A DNA stretch of 64,000 nt from Plicaturopsis crispa FD-325 SS-3 (taxonomy: Eukaryota; Basidiomycota; Agaricomycetes; Amylocorticiales; Amylocorticiaceae), in NCBI GenBank assembly GCA_000827205.1, contig KN832557.1:1583771-1647770 (forward strand), in the 5' to 3' direction. The stretch's first letter is position 1, and each line of letters opens with the position of its first letter. Shown piece after piece: positions 20,602-31,688 of the stretch. The notes under the pieces were generated by a model. The model ran no database searches. It worked only from the letters and a program-made list of their open reading frames with translations, and was not told where the DNA came from. A program made the translations under genes and the position numbers.

Positions 20602-22839
20602 CTAATCAGTCGGCAACCGCGCACGAATGTCAACACCCGCACGCGCCCAGCGGTCTGCCTGGGCCTTGACTTTTTCGGCTCTCCCAGCTATACCTTTGGC
20701 TACGCGGGTCATTTCAAGCGCATATCGGGCATGTTTCTCGCACCCAAGGCGTATGTCGTCCACGGTTCGGTCCCACTCCGTGACCTTCCATAGCAGCTGC
20801 CGTTCGAGGTGAAGGAGTCTCGCGACGTACTCCTCATCGCCGAATGTCCGCGGGCGCCATTTCTGCCACATACAAGAGATAATGACTAAGGCAAGACACC
20901 AATACACGTCCGGGGCGTGGTGCATAGGCGTGAGTTGAATGGTGCTCCAGATCAGGATGCCGAGGGCAACGCACAGATAGTTTTCGTGTTCCTTAGGCGG
21001 CCATTTGCGGCGAATGACCAGCGGAATGTCGAAACAAACGATCGTGAAACTGATCGCCCAGACCAGCCTCAGATTGCTAGTAAGTCCTGCGACAGCCGAA
21101 GGAGGCGGCTGCCCCCGTCGATATCTATGTGGAGCATTCGACGCTGCCTGTCCGTGCTGAGGACCCGCGTCCACCTGTCTGTCGCGAGTGGTCTCACGGG
21201 TCGAGTATAGGCTCATACCACCTTCGGAAAACCGCCCCATCTGTTCTTGGCGAGCAGCTGCCATCGCTAGGGCATCGTCCAGGCTAGCGAGGAGCCCCAG
21301 CACTCCAGCATCGACAGGCGATGGGCGATGTCCATTGGTGTCCACTTCTGATGCAGGCCCGAATGAGGTTTCGCGGTCATGTCCATCAGCAATCCCATTT
21401 ACGCGTGCCTGCAAGTCGTCCAAGGCTTTCCCAGCAGATCCTTCCAGAACTGCGATGCGGCAAAGAAGAGACCCGCTTGAAACTTCGGATGTATCTCTAC
21501 CTTCAGAGGCGTGCGCATGTGAGTGCGCCTCTGCAGTTCCGTCTGCGAGCGCGTTTGTTGATTGATGGGCTGAGCCGTTTGGAGAGACACCGGGTGGCGC
21601 TTTGGGTGCAGCCCATACGCCATCCCCTGCCTCTTCCATTGGTGTAGCTGTAAGCTTGGCCATCAGTCCAGTTCCGGGTGGAACCTCCTCCCCGTACGAA
21701 GATTCGGACGACGGTGTTGTTGTCCCTGACTTGGCGATTTTTGGCGGTTCCAAAACGGCTGGATGGGACGGTCCTTCTATGGCGGTCTGCGCAGGGTCAG
21801 CATCCGCAGGCGCAATTGAGTCTGCGGTGGATGAAGCGTCAACATTCGCGGAGGACGGCCCCGTTGGTGTAGCGGATCTTGATCTTGCGCCTGCATTGGA
21901 TGGTCCCGTTGGCGTAGTGGACGTTGATCTCGCAACAGCATAGACAGAAAGGTCAGTCTCGACATTCGGGAATGGGACTGAATTGACACCCGGTGCAGGA
22001 ACATCATCCGTAGGCGAAGCTGCAGCAGAAGGCAAAGACGATGTTGCAGCTAAACTGGTTGTGGCGACAGCAGTGGAGAACCCTTGAGCGGCTGTCGAAG
22101 ACGGTACCGCTGACGTAGATGCTGGTGGCTCCCCAGCAGGAGTCGTAGGGGAGGTATTATTGACGAACAAGCAGGAAGGCGATGTCGGACTGCTCTTTGA
22201 GTCGGTGCAGTCAGGCATTCCATCGATGCCTTTCAGTTTCAAGACTTGTGGTGATATGCGGGGCATCCGACGCAGGGCGGGGGTCCGGGCGGAGGCGACG
22301 TCCTTCTGTTGATTGCGTGTCGGACTTGTTGCATGTCGGTAATCATCGTTCTTGAATCCATCGTCAAGTTGATCCTCTCGCGGCAATCCTGTTTCAACGT
22401 CCGACGTTACGGTGATCTGAACAGCTAGTGTCTTACCATTCTGTGAAAGATGTGTTTGTGTTGGTCGTGAGCATGTTGTCGGAGTGGGTAGAGCCTGTGC
22501 AGCTGACGTATTCTGGGTGACCTCGATTTCGACGCGTTTTCTGCTCTTGAAGTCCTGGTCGTTGCTCGTCTCGTCACCAATACTGATGTGCATGTTACCC
22601 TTCGGTACTTTCAGAGAGGTCTCCGCAGGCGCGGGGCGAGCTGCGCTCAAGACCGACGAGGGTGTGTCGGTGCCCTCTGTGGTCATGTTCTCCGAAACCG
22701 GAAGAGTTGGGGGACAGTTCGTTGCGGGAGGAAGGGAGAAATCAGGGGAGGAATGGCGGCGAGAGGTCGGGACGCCTGATGGCCCTTGAGCACGGGGAGA
22801 CGGTCCAGCATCTACTCGTAGTCGTGGAGAGATTGGCAT
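20602..22839 (-). CDS. Large low-complexity protein with C-terminal membrane segment, unknown
   Basis: Single exon, 745 aa from the ATG at 22839. Roughly residues 1-560 are rich in Ser, Thr, Pro and Ala and look disordered. They contain near-repeats of the type STTPTGPSNA and SATPTGPSSA. Around residues 595-665 lie hydrophobic stretches: LVWAISFTIVCFDIPLVI, LCVALGILIWSTIQLTPM and VYWCLALVIISCMW, consistent with two or three membrane helices. A charged helical tail of about 80 residues follows (LLHLERQLLWKVTEWDRTVD). No family was recognised. Proteins of this shape are common in basidiomycetes and uncharacterised. The function is unknown; membrane anchoring is the only supported inference. Confidence 0.6.
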   Translation of the reverse strand: MPISPRLRVDAGPSPRAQGPSGVPTSRRHSSPDFSLPPATNCPPTLPVSENMTTEGTDTPSSVLSAARPAPAETSLKVPKGNMHISIGDETSNDQDFKSRKRVEIEVTQNTSAAQALPTPTTCSRPTQTHLSQNGKTLAVQITVTSDVETGLPREDQLDDGFKNDDYRHATSPTRNQQKDVASARTPALRRMPRISPQVLKLKGIDGMPDCTDSKSSPTSPSCLFVNNTSPTTPAGEPPASTSAVPSSTAAQGFSTAVATTSLAATSSLPSAAASPTDDVPAPGVNSVPFPNVETDLSVYAVARSTSTTPTGPSNAGARSRSATPTGPSSANVDASSTADSIAPADADPAQTAIEGPSHPAVLEPPKIAKSGTTTPSSESSYGEEVPPGTGLMAKLTATPMEEAGDGVWAAPKAPPGVSPNGSAHQSTNALADGTAEAHSHAHASEGRDTSEVSSGSLLCRIAVLEGSAGKALDDLQARVNGIADGHDRETSFGPASEVDTNGHRPSPVDAGVLGLLASLDDALAMAAARQEQMGRFSEGGMSLYSTRETTRDRQVDAGPQHGQAASNAPHRYRRGQPPPSAVAGLTSNLRLVWAISFTIVCFDIPLVIRRKWPPKEHENYLCVALGILIWSTIQLTPMHHAPDVYWCLALVIISCMWQKWRPRTFGDEEYVARLLHLERQLLWKVTEWDRTVDDIRLGCEKHARYALEMTRVAKGIAGRAEKVKAQADRWARAGVDIRARLPTD

Positions 22840-24243
22840 TGCAACAAATGTGGGTCGTGTCTTGTGGTTGATTTTGATTGATCGTACTGGACTGAGTGTA
22901 ATTCGTGGCTAGTATCATTTATCGTGTCTATACTATACAGTACACCCAATGAAATCAGTGTAAGAAAATCAAATCAGGGTGTTCACGTACTCGTGTAAGT
23001 TAAATCGTCTGAGCCTAGGACTGCATTTGTCAATAGACAGGATTGCGACGACACCATGATATACATACTGCTCCCTTTATGTGCACCTTGTTGTTTCGTA
23101 CAAGACGCCGCGTCAGCCTTGTGCAAATGGGCGGCATTTTGTCTGCAATTGTTGCCACGCAGCCATCTTGTGGCGAACGTGACCGACGGCGAGTTCAAGT
23201 TGAAGGATGCGCGATGGGTCTGGATACGGTCCGTAGTGCGATTACAAGACCATGGACAATCGCAAGCTCATGACACCTTATCCGCAGGATTCCAAGGGCA
23301 AAACAAGTATATACGCCTGCAATTATGTTGCTCGAGACACCGAACGGCAGCGAATGCAGGTGGAGGACGAGGACTCGGCGGGCGACGTCCGACCAATTGA
23401 GGTCCCTTTTGAAATCATAGCCCCTATTTATGTCCTGCCGCCAGGTCCAAGGGCCCAAGCCCGACTCTTCGTCGACGCTCATGTATGTAGTGCGCTAACC
23501 GGTTATTCCTCATCGGGATCGCTCCGGAAATACTACCTACCTACCTACCTTCGGTGCTCAAGCTTTCAATGAACCTGCAATTTTCCGCAAACAACAATTA
23601 TCATGACATGGACCTGTATGCTGCATATCTGTGCTCGTGTATTAGCAGAACTCGCAATTTCTTGCAGCGCACACTCGTCGCGTGGCGAGCGATGGACTCT
23701 GTGAGTCAGAGGCCGTAAACTGTACTGAGCTTTATATACTGACGGAGAACTGGCAGTACTGGATACACCGTGGCCAAGAATTGGTGTAATTTGATTCGGG
23801 GAATCTGTGCCTGCTCAATGCACAGGCCTCACCCCCTGAGAATCATGAAGTTGACAGACGCAACGAAGCTCAACCATATTTAGGTATGAACATTGCGCAT
23901 GGAGCGCCCGCCAGTCTATGTCAACCTGGCACGGCAGGTCAGAAAACTTCAACCTTTCCCCAATCTTTCCCCCATTTCGTTTGAACAAAGCTATAGCTTC
24001 TACGCTTGACCCGCGTTTTTTTTCGCCCTCCAAGAATCGTGCTCTACTTGTTTCGCCGTCCTACACCAAAGTACGTATCACTCTTGCTCATTCTATGCGG
24101 ATACAGTAAAGATATCGTCCTCTTGTCGTCCAACGCGAACGCTCACTTGTGCCCGACTTCAATTGTCGCTTTGATTTTCGAGGATCTTCTTTTTCTACAG
24201 ACGGTGCTAATACAGGTCGCTCTTATCAGGTACACCGTCACAC
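22840..24243. other. Intergenic region with promoter of Myb-module gene A
   Basis: About 1.4 kb. A minus-strand frame 23195-23482 (starting MSVDEESGLGPW) is open for 95 codons, but its continuation is unclear and it has no recognised domain. A CTAC tetranucleotide run lies at about 23537. The last 300 nt before 24244 are pyrimidine-rich, as in fungal promoters and 5' leaders. Confidence 0.4.
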
Positions 24244-26076
24244 ATGAACCCCGATGGTCTTAAATTCAACGCGCCATGGATGCACGGGAACCCAAGCACC
24301 GTCAACCCCCACCAGCGCGACTTTGGGAATCCGAGCTTCCCGCCGATGATCACATATGGCCAAGCTTACCCTACGTCTGGTGGCCCAATATACCCGTACG
24401 GCCAATGGCAACCGATGGTACCCCCCATGTATGGCGCCTACCACTGTCTCCCGCCAGCATTTTACCCGACCGGCCAACTTCGCCAATTCATGGTCGATGA
24501 AGAACAGACTCTTGTGGGTGCCTTAGCCGACGGTGACGAGTTCAGTGCGTTAGACGGCGTAAGCTCCTTCCCTCCATCTCCGGTACATCGTAGACTGATC
24601 GGACGCCAAATGTAGCTCAACGGGCGTAGTTACCTAGAGTGGGAAAACCACTACTTGAAGCACAAGGTTCGGCTTGACGACATGGTTAAGGCTGCTAAGA
24701 GCAGGTCCTCAGCTACGAGTGTAACACATTGTAGCGACGAGGATATCAGCGCGGAGTCGCATCCGACGTCCTCCGGGCAGAACAAAAAAAGGCCGCTCGA
24801 ATCCGATTCTGGCTCGGATTTGCCCCCTAGATGCTCGCCGCCTCGCGTCTCGGCTGAGAGGCCCAACGAACCCCCTCCTTCATCTACCGCCAGAAGCAGA
24901 AATAACACCCACACCGTTATAGCCCTGTCTGAATCATCGGAACCACGTTCGACGCATGCTCCCGCTCCCAAGAAGAGTCGTACATCTGCTAGCAAGGAGG
25001 ATAGTCACAAACACACTCAAGATCCCAAACTGTTTTTCCCTTTGACACATACCGGGTCCTCAACGTCTTCCCATGGACCTGATTCTGCCCGCCGGCAACA
25101 TAAACCGGTCTCATCTAAGCATGACGGGCAGAGACTGCCGACGTCAAATGTCACTATACGCGCCTACAACGTACAAGGAGCGCCGGATATTACGAGGCTA
25201 CCGCGGGATCGATCACCCAGGCCACCCTCCTCCGTAGTTCGTCGCGGAAGGGGCTACGCGTTCACCGAGGAGGACAAGAAATTCTTCCGTTCGACTTTGC
25301 TCCACGAAATTCATAAGAATAGAAACGTGGGGCGAGACGAGATCATAAGGAAACTGTGTGCCAAGGTGAGCTTTCGCGAGGTCGAGTCCCACTGCCATGC
25401 ATAATCATCTTCTGACTATGTGTGACATAGGCGCCCCACCATACCGTGAACTCATGGAAACATTATTGGGATCGTTTGCCAGGAATCAATGAGCTCGTAG
25501 CCAACTCAAGGAATAACGGAGCGGTCGCCCTAAATGCTGACGTTGACACCGGCATTTTCGAAGAGTCGGCCCACAATGCATCCAGCGACGACGATGCCGA
25601 GCAGCGAGCCAGTTGTGCAAAGACGAGGCAAGAGCCTTGGTCCCAGGATGAGGAGGCAGCACTTGCGAGGCATATTGCATCGCTTCCTTTCAAACAAGCG
25701 GGCAAGATGGAATGGGCTCGATGCCACATCGAGGTAAGCTCACTGGACGTACTTGCTACCATACCCCTTCAAGTTGTGCACATCTTTGGCCTCCGAGTCG
25801 CTCGTGCTTACTACTGTTTCAGATCCCTCACCGAAGTGTATACGCCATCGCGGCGTATTACAAGAGGCATAGTGCCAGTGAGTTCAGATGTCCCAATTCA
25901 TGGGCAGGTCATTGACTGATACTTCTCTGACTATAGAGATTGACAGACTGATACATACGATGGGGCTGGTAACGGGGTCAAGCGCGAGCTCCGCAAAAAT
26001 CTCAGCATCGGACTCAGACCCAGAGGCTGAATGGCCAGCGAGTGTGCATATCTATGGATATGACTCCGATGAGTAG
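24244..26076 (+). CDS. Protein with three Rap1/Myb-like modules, paralog A
   Basis: Five exons: 24244-24558, 24616-25365, 25431-25733, 25823-25877 and 25937-26076; 520 aa. Three helix-turn-helix-like modules are visible. Module 1, about residues 84-133, has DEEQTLVGALAD then NGRSYLEWENHYLKH. Module 2, about 318-382, has YAFTEEDKKFFRSTLLHEI then HHTVNSWKHYWDRLPGINEL. Module 3, about 423-475, has EPWSQDEEAALARHIASL then PHRSVYAIAAYYKRH. Each begins with acidic residues before the first helix and ends with an aromatic/Trp recognition helix, as in Myb_DNA-bind_2 (Rap1-type) domains. A Ser/Pro-rich linker with KKRPLESDSGSD separates modules 1 and 2. Every module is interrupted by a phase-0 intron nine codons before the recognition-helix aromatic position. 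DNA binding is inference. Its paralog lies at 34468. Confidence 0.72.
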
Positions 26077-26458
26077 GTGGGTCCCGTTCTGCACGGCACT
26101 GGCACGCTGTAAGTGCGACATACAATGTACATGGGTTTTCTGGCTTCTCTTGGCTGTCCTACTGTTTCTTGATTACATCTTAGATACATAGCAGATAAAA
26201 TGCCCGAGGGCAAGACAAATATGATACGAGTAACTGTAGATGCTCTATGGGATATTACACGATAACACAGGCATATAAATCTGAAGTCGAGTCCGAATCA
26301 AGAGAAAACATCCCTATCCACATCCAAGCACAGCAACCGATAATCTATGGGGAAAAATCATAAGAGATAAAAAAGACAAGCGCGGCCTGGTCACCGCCAT
26401 AAAGGTACATGGTGCCCGCGGATAAGCAGATAGCCGATAAAGAAATGGAAGGGAGAGA

Positions 26459-29400
26459 TCACGAATAGTAGCCCGAAGTCCAGTACGTAGGGGCGTTGGT
26501 TGTATCAGGAGACTGCTGCGCCCAGCCATCCTGCCTGTCTGACATGGCGGACGAGTACGACTGAGGTGCTCCATCCGTGGGCTTGATGTCGTATGCGGGT
26601 TTCTCCAGCATCGAGGGAGCGTAACCGTACATTCCATTGTACGACATTGTTGGCGCCGCAGGTGGCGCGGACGGTGTGATATCCATGGGATGTGGTGGTT
26701 GCTGCTGCCGTTGTTGCAGCGGCTGTCCGAGCGCATTCAAGCCCAAACCGTTGAGCGAGATAGTAGAGGGCCCCGCGGGCGCGTAGTTCGGGGGCATGTA
26801 CATGTTTTGGGGAGGGTGGCCGCTTGGTGGCGGGGGTGCACCGCTGGAATAGTCCGATTGGGACATGTGGTGCTGGTGGGGCGGCATAGCGTAGGAAGGC
26901 GTGGTTGCCGTGAACGGCGACCCCGATTGCGACGACATGTGTCTCGAGTGGGGACGTGAGAAGCCAGGACTCCGCCCGGCAGAATAGGGACGGTGATCGT
27001 CGTACACGCCCGGCGGCGTGTAGCCGTCGTACGATTGGACCTGCGACTGTTGCGGATAGGGATTCATCTGGGGCTGATGTGGTGGGCGCTCATGGGATAT
27101 TGGCTCCGAATTCGCGTCGATGGTGCCCATCCGCTGAGATGGCATCGACTGTCCATTCATATGCTGGTCGCCGTTCCCGGAGGCGTATGCGACCGAGTAG
27201 TCGGCTGGGGTGCTCTGTACGTCCAATTGCTGCATGGCCTGGAATTGGTGTTGTTGCGGATAGGGCGGTTGCTGCTCCTGCGGTTGAGTCCTCACATCGT
27301 CGAATGGTCCTGGCCTACTAGGTCGATCGCTATTACTTGCCGTCGACAACCGACGTTGACGCCCATTGTCGATGCTTGGCTTGTGCGCTGGCGTATGTGA
27401 TGGCGCGGGGAGTGGGGGCGCAGGCATCGGCGAAGCATTTACGGGAGAGTCCGTTGAGGTTGTCTGCGAGTCGTTGTTCTCCCCGTAGCGCACCCGGATG
27501 CCAGTCCTCGGATATGATGCCTTCTTGGTGACCTTGGCTATCTTTTTGGGTGGCGTTCCTGCTTTCTTTGCCGCAGAATCAGGTGGAGGCTTCGGCTTCG
27601 GCGGGGCCGGAGAGCTGTCAACCTTGGCAACAGGCTGGTTTGAAGGTTCCGGATGAGCATTTGAGAATGGTGGATTCAGGACAGTAGATGTGTTGGGAGT
27701 AGATAAGGCCACGGGGAATTCCGACGCCAAGTTGACGCCACCGCCACTAACGTTCGTCGACGCATCTTCTGGGCTATCAGTGTTGTCCCGCTTGCGCTTC
27801 AAGCTGTTGGCGTCGGTGGGCGCAGGGAGATCAGCCGGTGGCGGCTTGGTGTCGGCGCTTGAGCCAACGTCGACGCTGGCAGCGGCTCCAGCATACGCGC
27901 ACGTTGCCTTCTCCGACATCACGTCGAGGAAACGTAGGACCTCCTTTCCACATTGGCCCCTCCGCAGCAGATCCGCAGCCTTCTTGACATCCTCCACCGC
28001 AGCGCTAGCCCATACCGCTCCTGGGCGCTGGACGACTGCGTAGGCACAAATCGCGGCCGCGTCGAAGAGCGTCCGCCGCTGCGACGTGGTGTGCGGCTTG
28101 GGTGCGCGAGAATCTGCAGGCTGTAAGATTCGGGCAGCGTGTACGATTTCATGTGCGGCCCCAACGCTACCACCGGCCGCCTGCTGCGACCGAGGTCCGT
28201 TGAGGAAGGGTAGATATCCCGAGAGCACGAGTCTGTGCGCAGTGCTGAGAAGCTCGCATCGCTGGGCGACGACGTGGGGTGGGTCGTCGTCGCGGGATAC
28301 GCGGATGGAGGGCGGTATATCGGATAGATACTGGTTGATGTCTCCTTCAAGCGCTGCAGAGTCATCGATAGAGGTGCTGACGGAAGCGCGCTTCTTGAAG
28401 CTATGCACAAGTTGTGCGAGTCTATGACAGCGATAAGGATTGGAAAGCGCACATTACTGTGCGTCAAGGCTTACCGGCACCGTGCACCGAACCAGTCGTT
28501 ATTTGAAGGGATGCGGGTGGTGAACGACGCATCGTTGATGAGTGGGGCATGTGCAAGGGCATCGGATATGAACCTGTAAGGCACGGTGATCAGAGAGGTG
28601 CCACTGTGTTCAGACCGCAGGAGTAGGTGCAACGCACAGGTCACACCAGACAACACCCCACCAAAGTCCTCTTCTCGCCTCCTTCACGTTGTACTCCAGA
28701 TTGCTTCCCCTGTCCAAGTCCGGGTCTTGGTGCAAGCCCAGCGCACGAGCAGCGTTCACCAGTTTGCCAATCTGTCCCGCACATCTTAGCTTCACGATAA
28801 AGAGATCACGCAGAACATCATACTCACCAGCACAAACGCGCTTTCCACCCCCGTCTTCTTGCCCTCCCCATCGTAGCCTTCGACACCGGTCTCTGCAGCA
28901 AGCGTTGCACACATGACATGCACCAGCAGCGCAGTGACGGCGTCGACCTCAAGCCCCGGGCCGCTTGATCCGCCCTGATGTTCGCACACATCCAGGGCCT
29001 GTCGGGAAAGCGCCAAGAGGGTGCGCGGCGAATGGCGCTCATCAGGGATAGCGGCAGCATCAGTACGTTTCCCTTTGCCCTTACGTGCAGCAGGGGCGGA
29101 CTGTGGGAGCGGATTTGACGGTGCTGGAAGAGCCGAAAGCGCAAACAAGGCGGCCATGAGCGCGAAGAACGGCAAGCTTGGTTGAGCAGCTGGCTCCTCG
29201 ATATCCCAGTCGCTATCGAGGCTGTCTGGTGGTTTTTCTTCTGTCTCCGCTCGTCCATCCAGCGGGGCACTCGTAAACAGTGGCGATCCGAAAAACACTT
29301 TCCTCGCCTCCTCGGCCTTCTTCCTCTTCTCCTTCTCAGCGCGAGTCTCGCCGATTATCCCTGCACCTGCCCATGCGAAGACACCTTCGCATCGTGCCCG

Positions 29401-30216
29401 TATGCGCCGCCAATCCACGCCAGGGGTCATCATGCATACCTCCTCTATGCACCCGTAAGCCTCACGGCGGGCAGTGGGGGAGGCGGGGAAGTATGTCTTC
29501 ACGAGCTCAGCGGGGACGGATGGGAGAGGAGTTGCTCCCGAATAGTAGATCGACTGGGCAGGAAGGAGCTTGTGCAGCGGTGTCGGCTCAGGCGGATCGG
29601 CTTCGTACTTGACGTGTCCAGTTGTGAATGAGGAGGGCGTAAGGGACGAGTAGATGTCCAGTGGTGCGAGAAGGATAGACTGTACGTCGGCGAGTGGTAT
29701 TGAGAGGCTGCTCCCGCCCGAAGCGAAGGTCATCATGGACGGCGACGATGATATCGGGCATGTAGATAGTAAGGCGATTTGCGACTCGACGGAGATAAGA
29801 CGATTGTTGAGGGAGTGCAAGTCACTGCCTGCCCCTTTAGTAGAAGCTTGCAGTCAAGCTGGAGAGACGTACACTTTCTCGGCCGCTGCTGGGGAGTATA
29901 CGCAACGCGACACCGTGTCGCGCTTGACGCAGGAGCCGCACGGGCTGCGACGATCGCATCGCAGTTTCAGACGTTTGCACTAAGTAGATGTGGAGCCGTC
30001 AGTAATCCCGAGTTCACATAAGTATGGCACAGAGCGTGACACTCACTTCTGCACAAACGACGGTGACCCGTGAGCGAATTTGACTGCGGGCGACAAGTCA
30101 GCTCGTGTGTGAATATGTAGAAGGCGATATACGCACGGGCCTGTGCTGCTGTTCACTGAAGAACTAGCGGGATTCGCTGCGCCCTGCGTAGACGTCGTCG
30201 TCGCCGGAGCGTCCAT
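26459..30216 (-). CDS. Zn(II)2Cys6 transcription factor with fungal_trans domain
   Basis: Multi-exon gene of about 1100 aa. Exons 30137-30216, 30047-30083 and 29873-29979 join to give the zinc cluster VVCAECKRLKLRCDRRSPC then GSCVKRDTVSRC. Its cysteines sit near residues 37, 40, 47, 53, 56 and 65, the canonical C-x2-C-x6-C-x5-C-x2-C-x8-C. A linker and short coiled coil follow (DLHSLNNRLISVESQIALLS, exon from 29824). The middle homology region has KLVNAARALGLHQDPDLDRG, EARRGLWWGVVWCDL and DINQYLSDIPPSI. The C-terminal third is Pro/Gln/Ser-rich and probably an activation region. The intron at 29980-30046 falls between the first two zinc-ligand cysteines. The target pathway cannot be inferred. 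Confidence 0.92.
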
Positions 30217-30799
30217 CGTATTCGTCGCAAGCGTGACGATGGCGGTTATATGTCCGAAGAAAGCAGAGAACTAGCAAAGAACGGCAAGAAGGCGGTGGTG
30301 GAAGGAAGAGAAGAAGGAGCGATTGCCTCAATCGCGCAACCAAGTTTCCCTCGCTCAATGCTCATTTACGTACACAACTTATGCGAACGCTTGTTGTGTT
30401 TCCTTTCGACCCTGTCCGCATTTTAAAAAGTACATATGTACTTTATCGAGCTGCTCTGCTTCTCTTCTTCATGACCTTGGAGATGGCAGTGGAAAGCGTT
30501 CAAAAATGCGCAAGCTGCAACGAGCACACTGCACACCATGCGTTTTGTGATTACCGGAGGGCGATTGGATCTGTGATCGCACTATACAACGTTCGCGGAG
30601 CTACACCTACCTACCTACAGGCTACCAGTCTCCGGATGGCGAGCAAGAAGCCTGAGATTTCGCCGGTCAAGACTTAAGAAGGCGGCGATGGCGGTGGGTC
30701 TGCTATATGTTGCACTGAGCACCATATGATCCTGTATCCTCGTAGATTTAGAATCAATTATGTTGCTCGTGAAGATACAGGGTGGTCCCAAGTACTCAC

Positions 30800-31230
30800 G
30801 TTCTTCTGGTGGAAGACGGATGCTGGCAAGGATTTCCGGTGCCGTCGCAGCGCGCGTGAAGGCCCGTCGGGTTCGCATCCACGAAATATGTCCTCAAGTA
30901 CTTACTTACGCGCGACGGTGCCCCTGCGGCTCCGGCTCTGCTCTGCAGATCCATACAATCTAGGGCCATGCATATGGCGGCACATGTGACGGTCACCGCT
31001 GTAGTCAAGCCACCCAATGCGTACCCGCTTGCCGTTGCACCCGAAGAGCTTGAGTACTGCCCTGCGTGCTTCAACGCATAACGAAGAAAGAAAACGGGCG
31101 TACTGTCACGCACGTTCACTAGGGAGAACATGGTCTGGTGATACTGGGCTTCTTGCCATTTCGACCTGGCCTTGAGAAAGTCCTGCTCCCTGAGCCAAGG
31201 AAAGCCACTAGAGGGATCTGCGGAGAATCG
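30800..31230 (-). CDS. Hypothetical protein exon, possibly membrane protein
   Basis: An open frame without a usable ATG, so if real it is an internal exon. It contains SGFPWLREQDFLKARSKWQE, TPVFFLRYALKHAGQ and a hydrophobic helix LGGLTTAVTVTCAAICMAL. A strong donor-like GTAAGT sits at its 3' end near 30907. I could not find a consistent first exon or last exon. The composition looks coding, but the gene model and function are unknown. Confidence 0.3.
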
Positions 31231-31688
31231 CACGCGTCAGAGATAGCGGGGTGAGCGGCGGCGCACAGGAGACGAAATTTCTGGGGAACAGGAGCGCCCC
31301 AGCGGCTACCAAGCACGCACTATGGCCTGCATGAGCCAATGAGAGGGGTATTCTGAAATGCAAGCCTTAGTGCGGGGAGTTTCCATATGAAATTAGAGGG
31401 CAGTAGTTTTGCGCTTCCTCGGACATGTTAGAGATGAAGCTCGAAGCTTGAAGGCCAGGCGGATGCGAAGTCGTGCGCCGGGAATTTTAAATGGCGATGT
31501 CTGAGGAAAATGGGACGAGCCCGTCTGCAGATGCAAGGCTTGATTTCACCCATTTAAAATGGTCGTACATGCAACAGAATAAACCGATCATCGCTTGACG
31601 AGGGATCAGTAAAGGGCAAGGGCGAGCCAGGAGCTAAAGGCCACGCACGCAAGGACAGGCGGTTAACGGAGTGCCCACGGCGAGAGGG

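Noticed and set aside
23195-23482. Minus-strand 95-codon frame starting MSVDEESGLGPW
   Set aside because: Looks weakly protein-like but I could not extend it through consistent splice sites in either direction.
23537-23556. CTAC tetranucleotide run (also a short one near 30606)
   Set aside because: Ordinary simple repeat, too short to be a telomeric or satellite array.
26690-27400. Plus-strand open frames over the C-terminal region of the Zn2Cys6 factor
   Set aside because: Antisense shadows of Pro/Gln-rich coding sequence; no domain and no independent start context.
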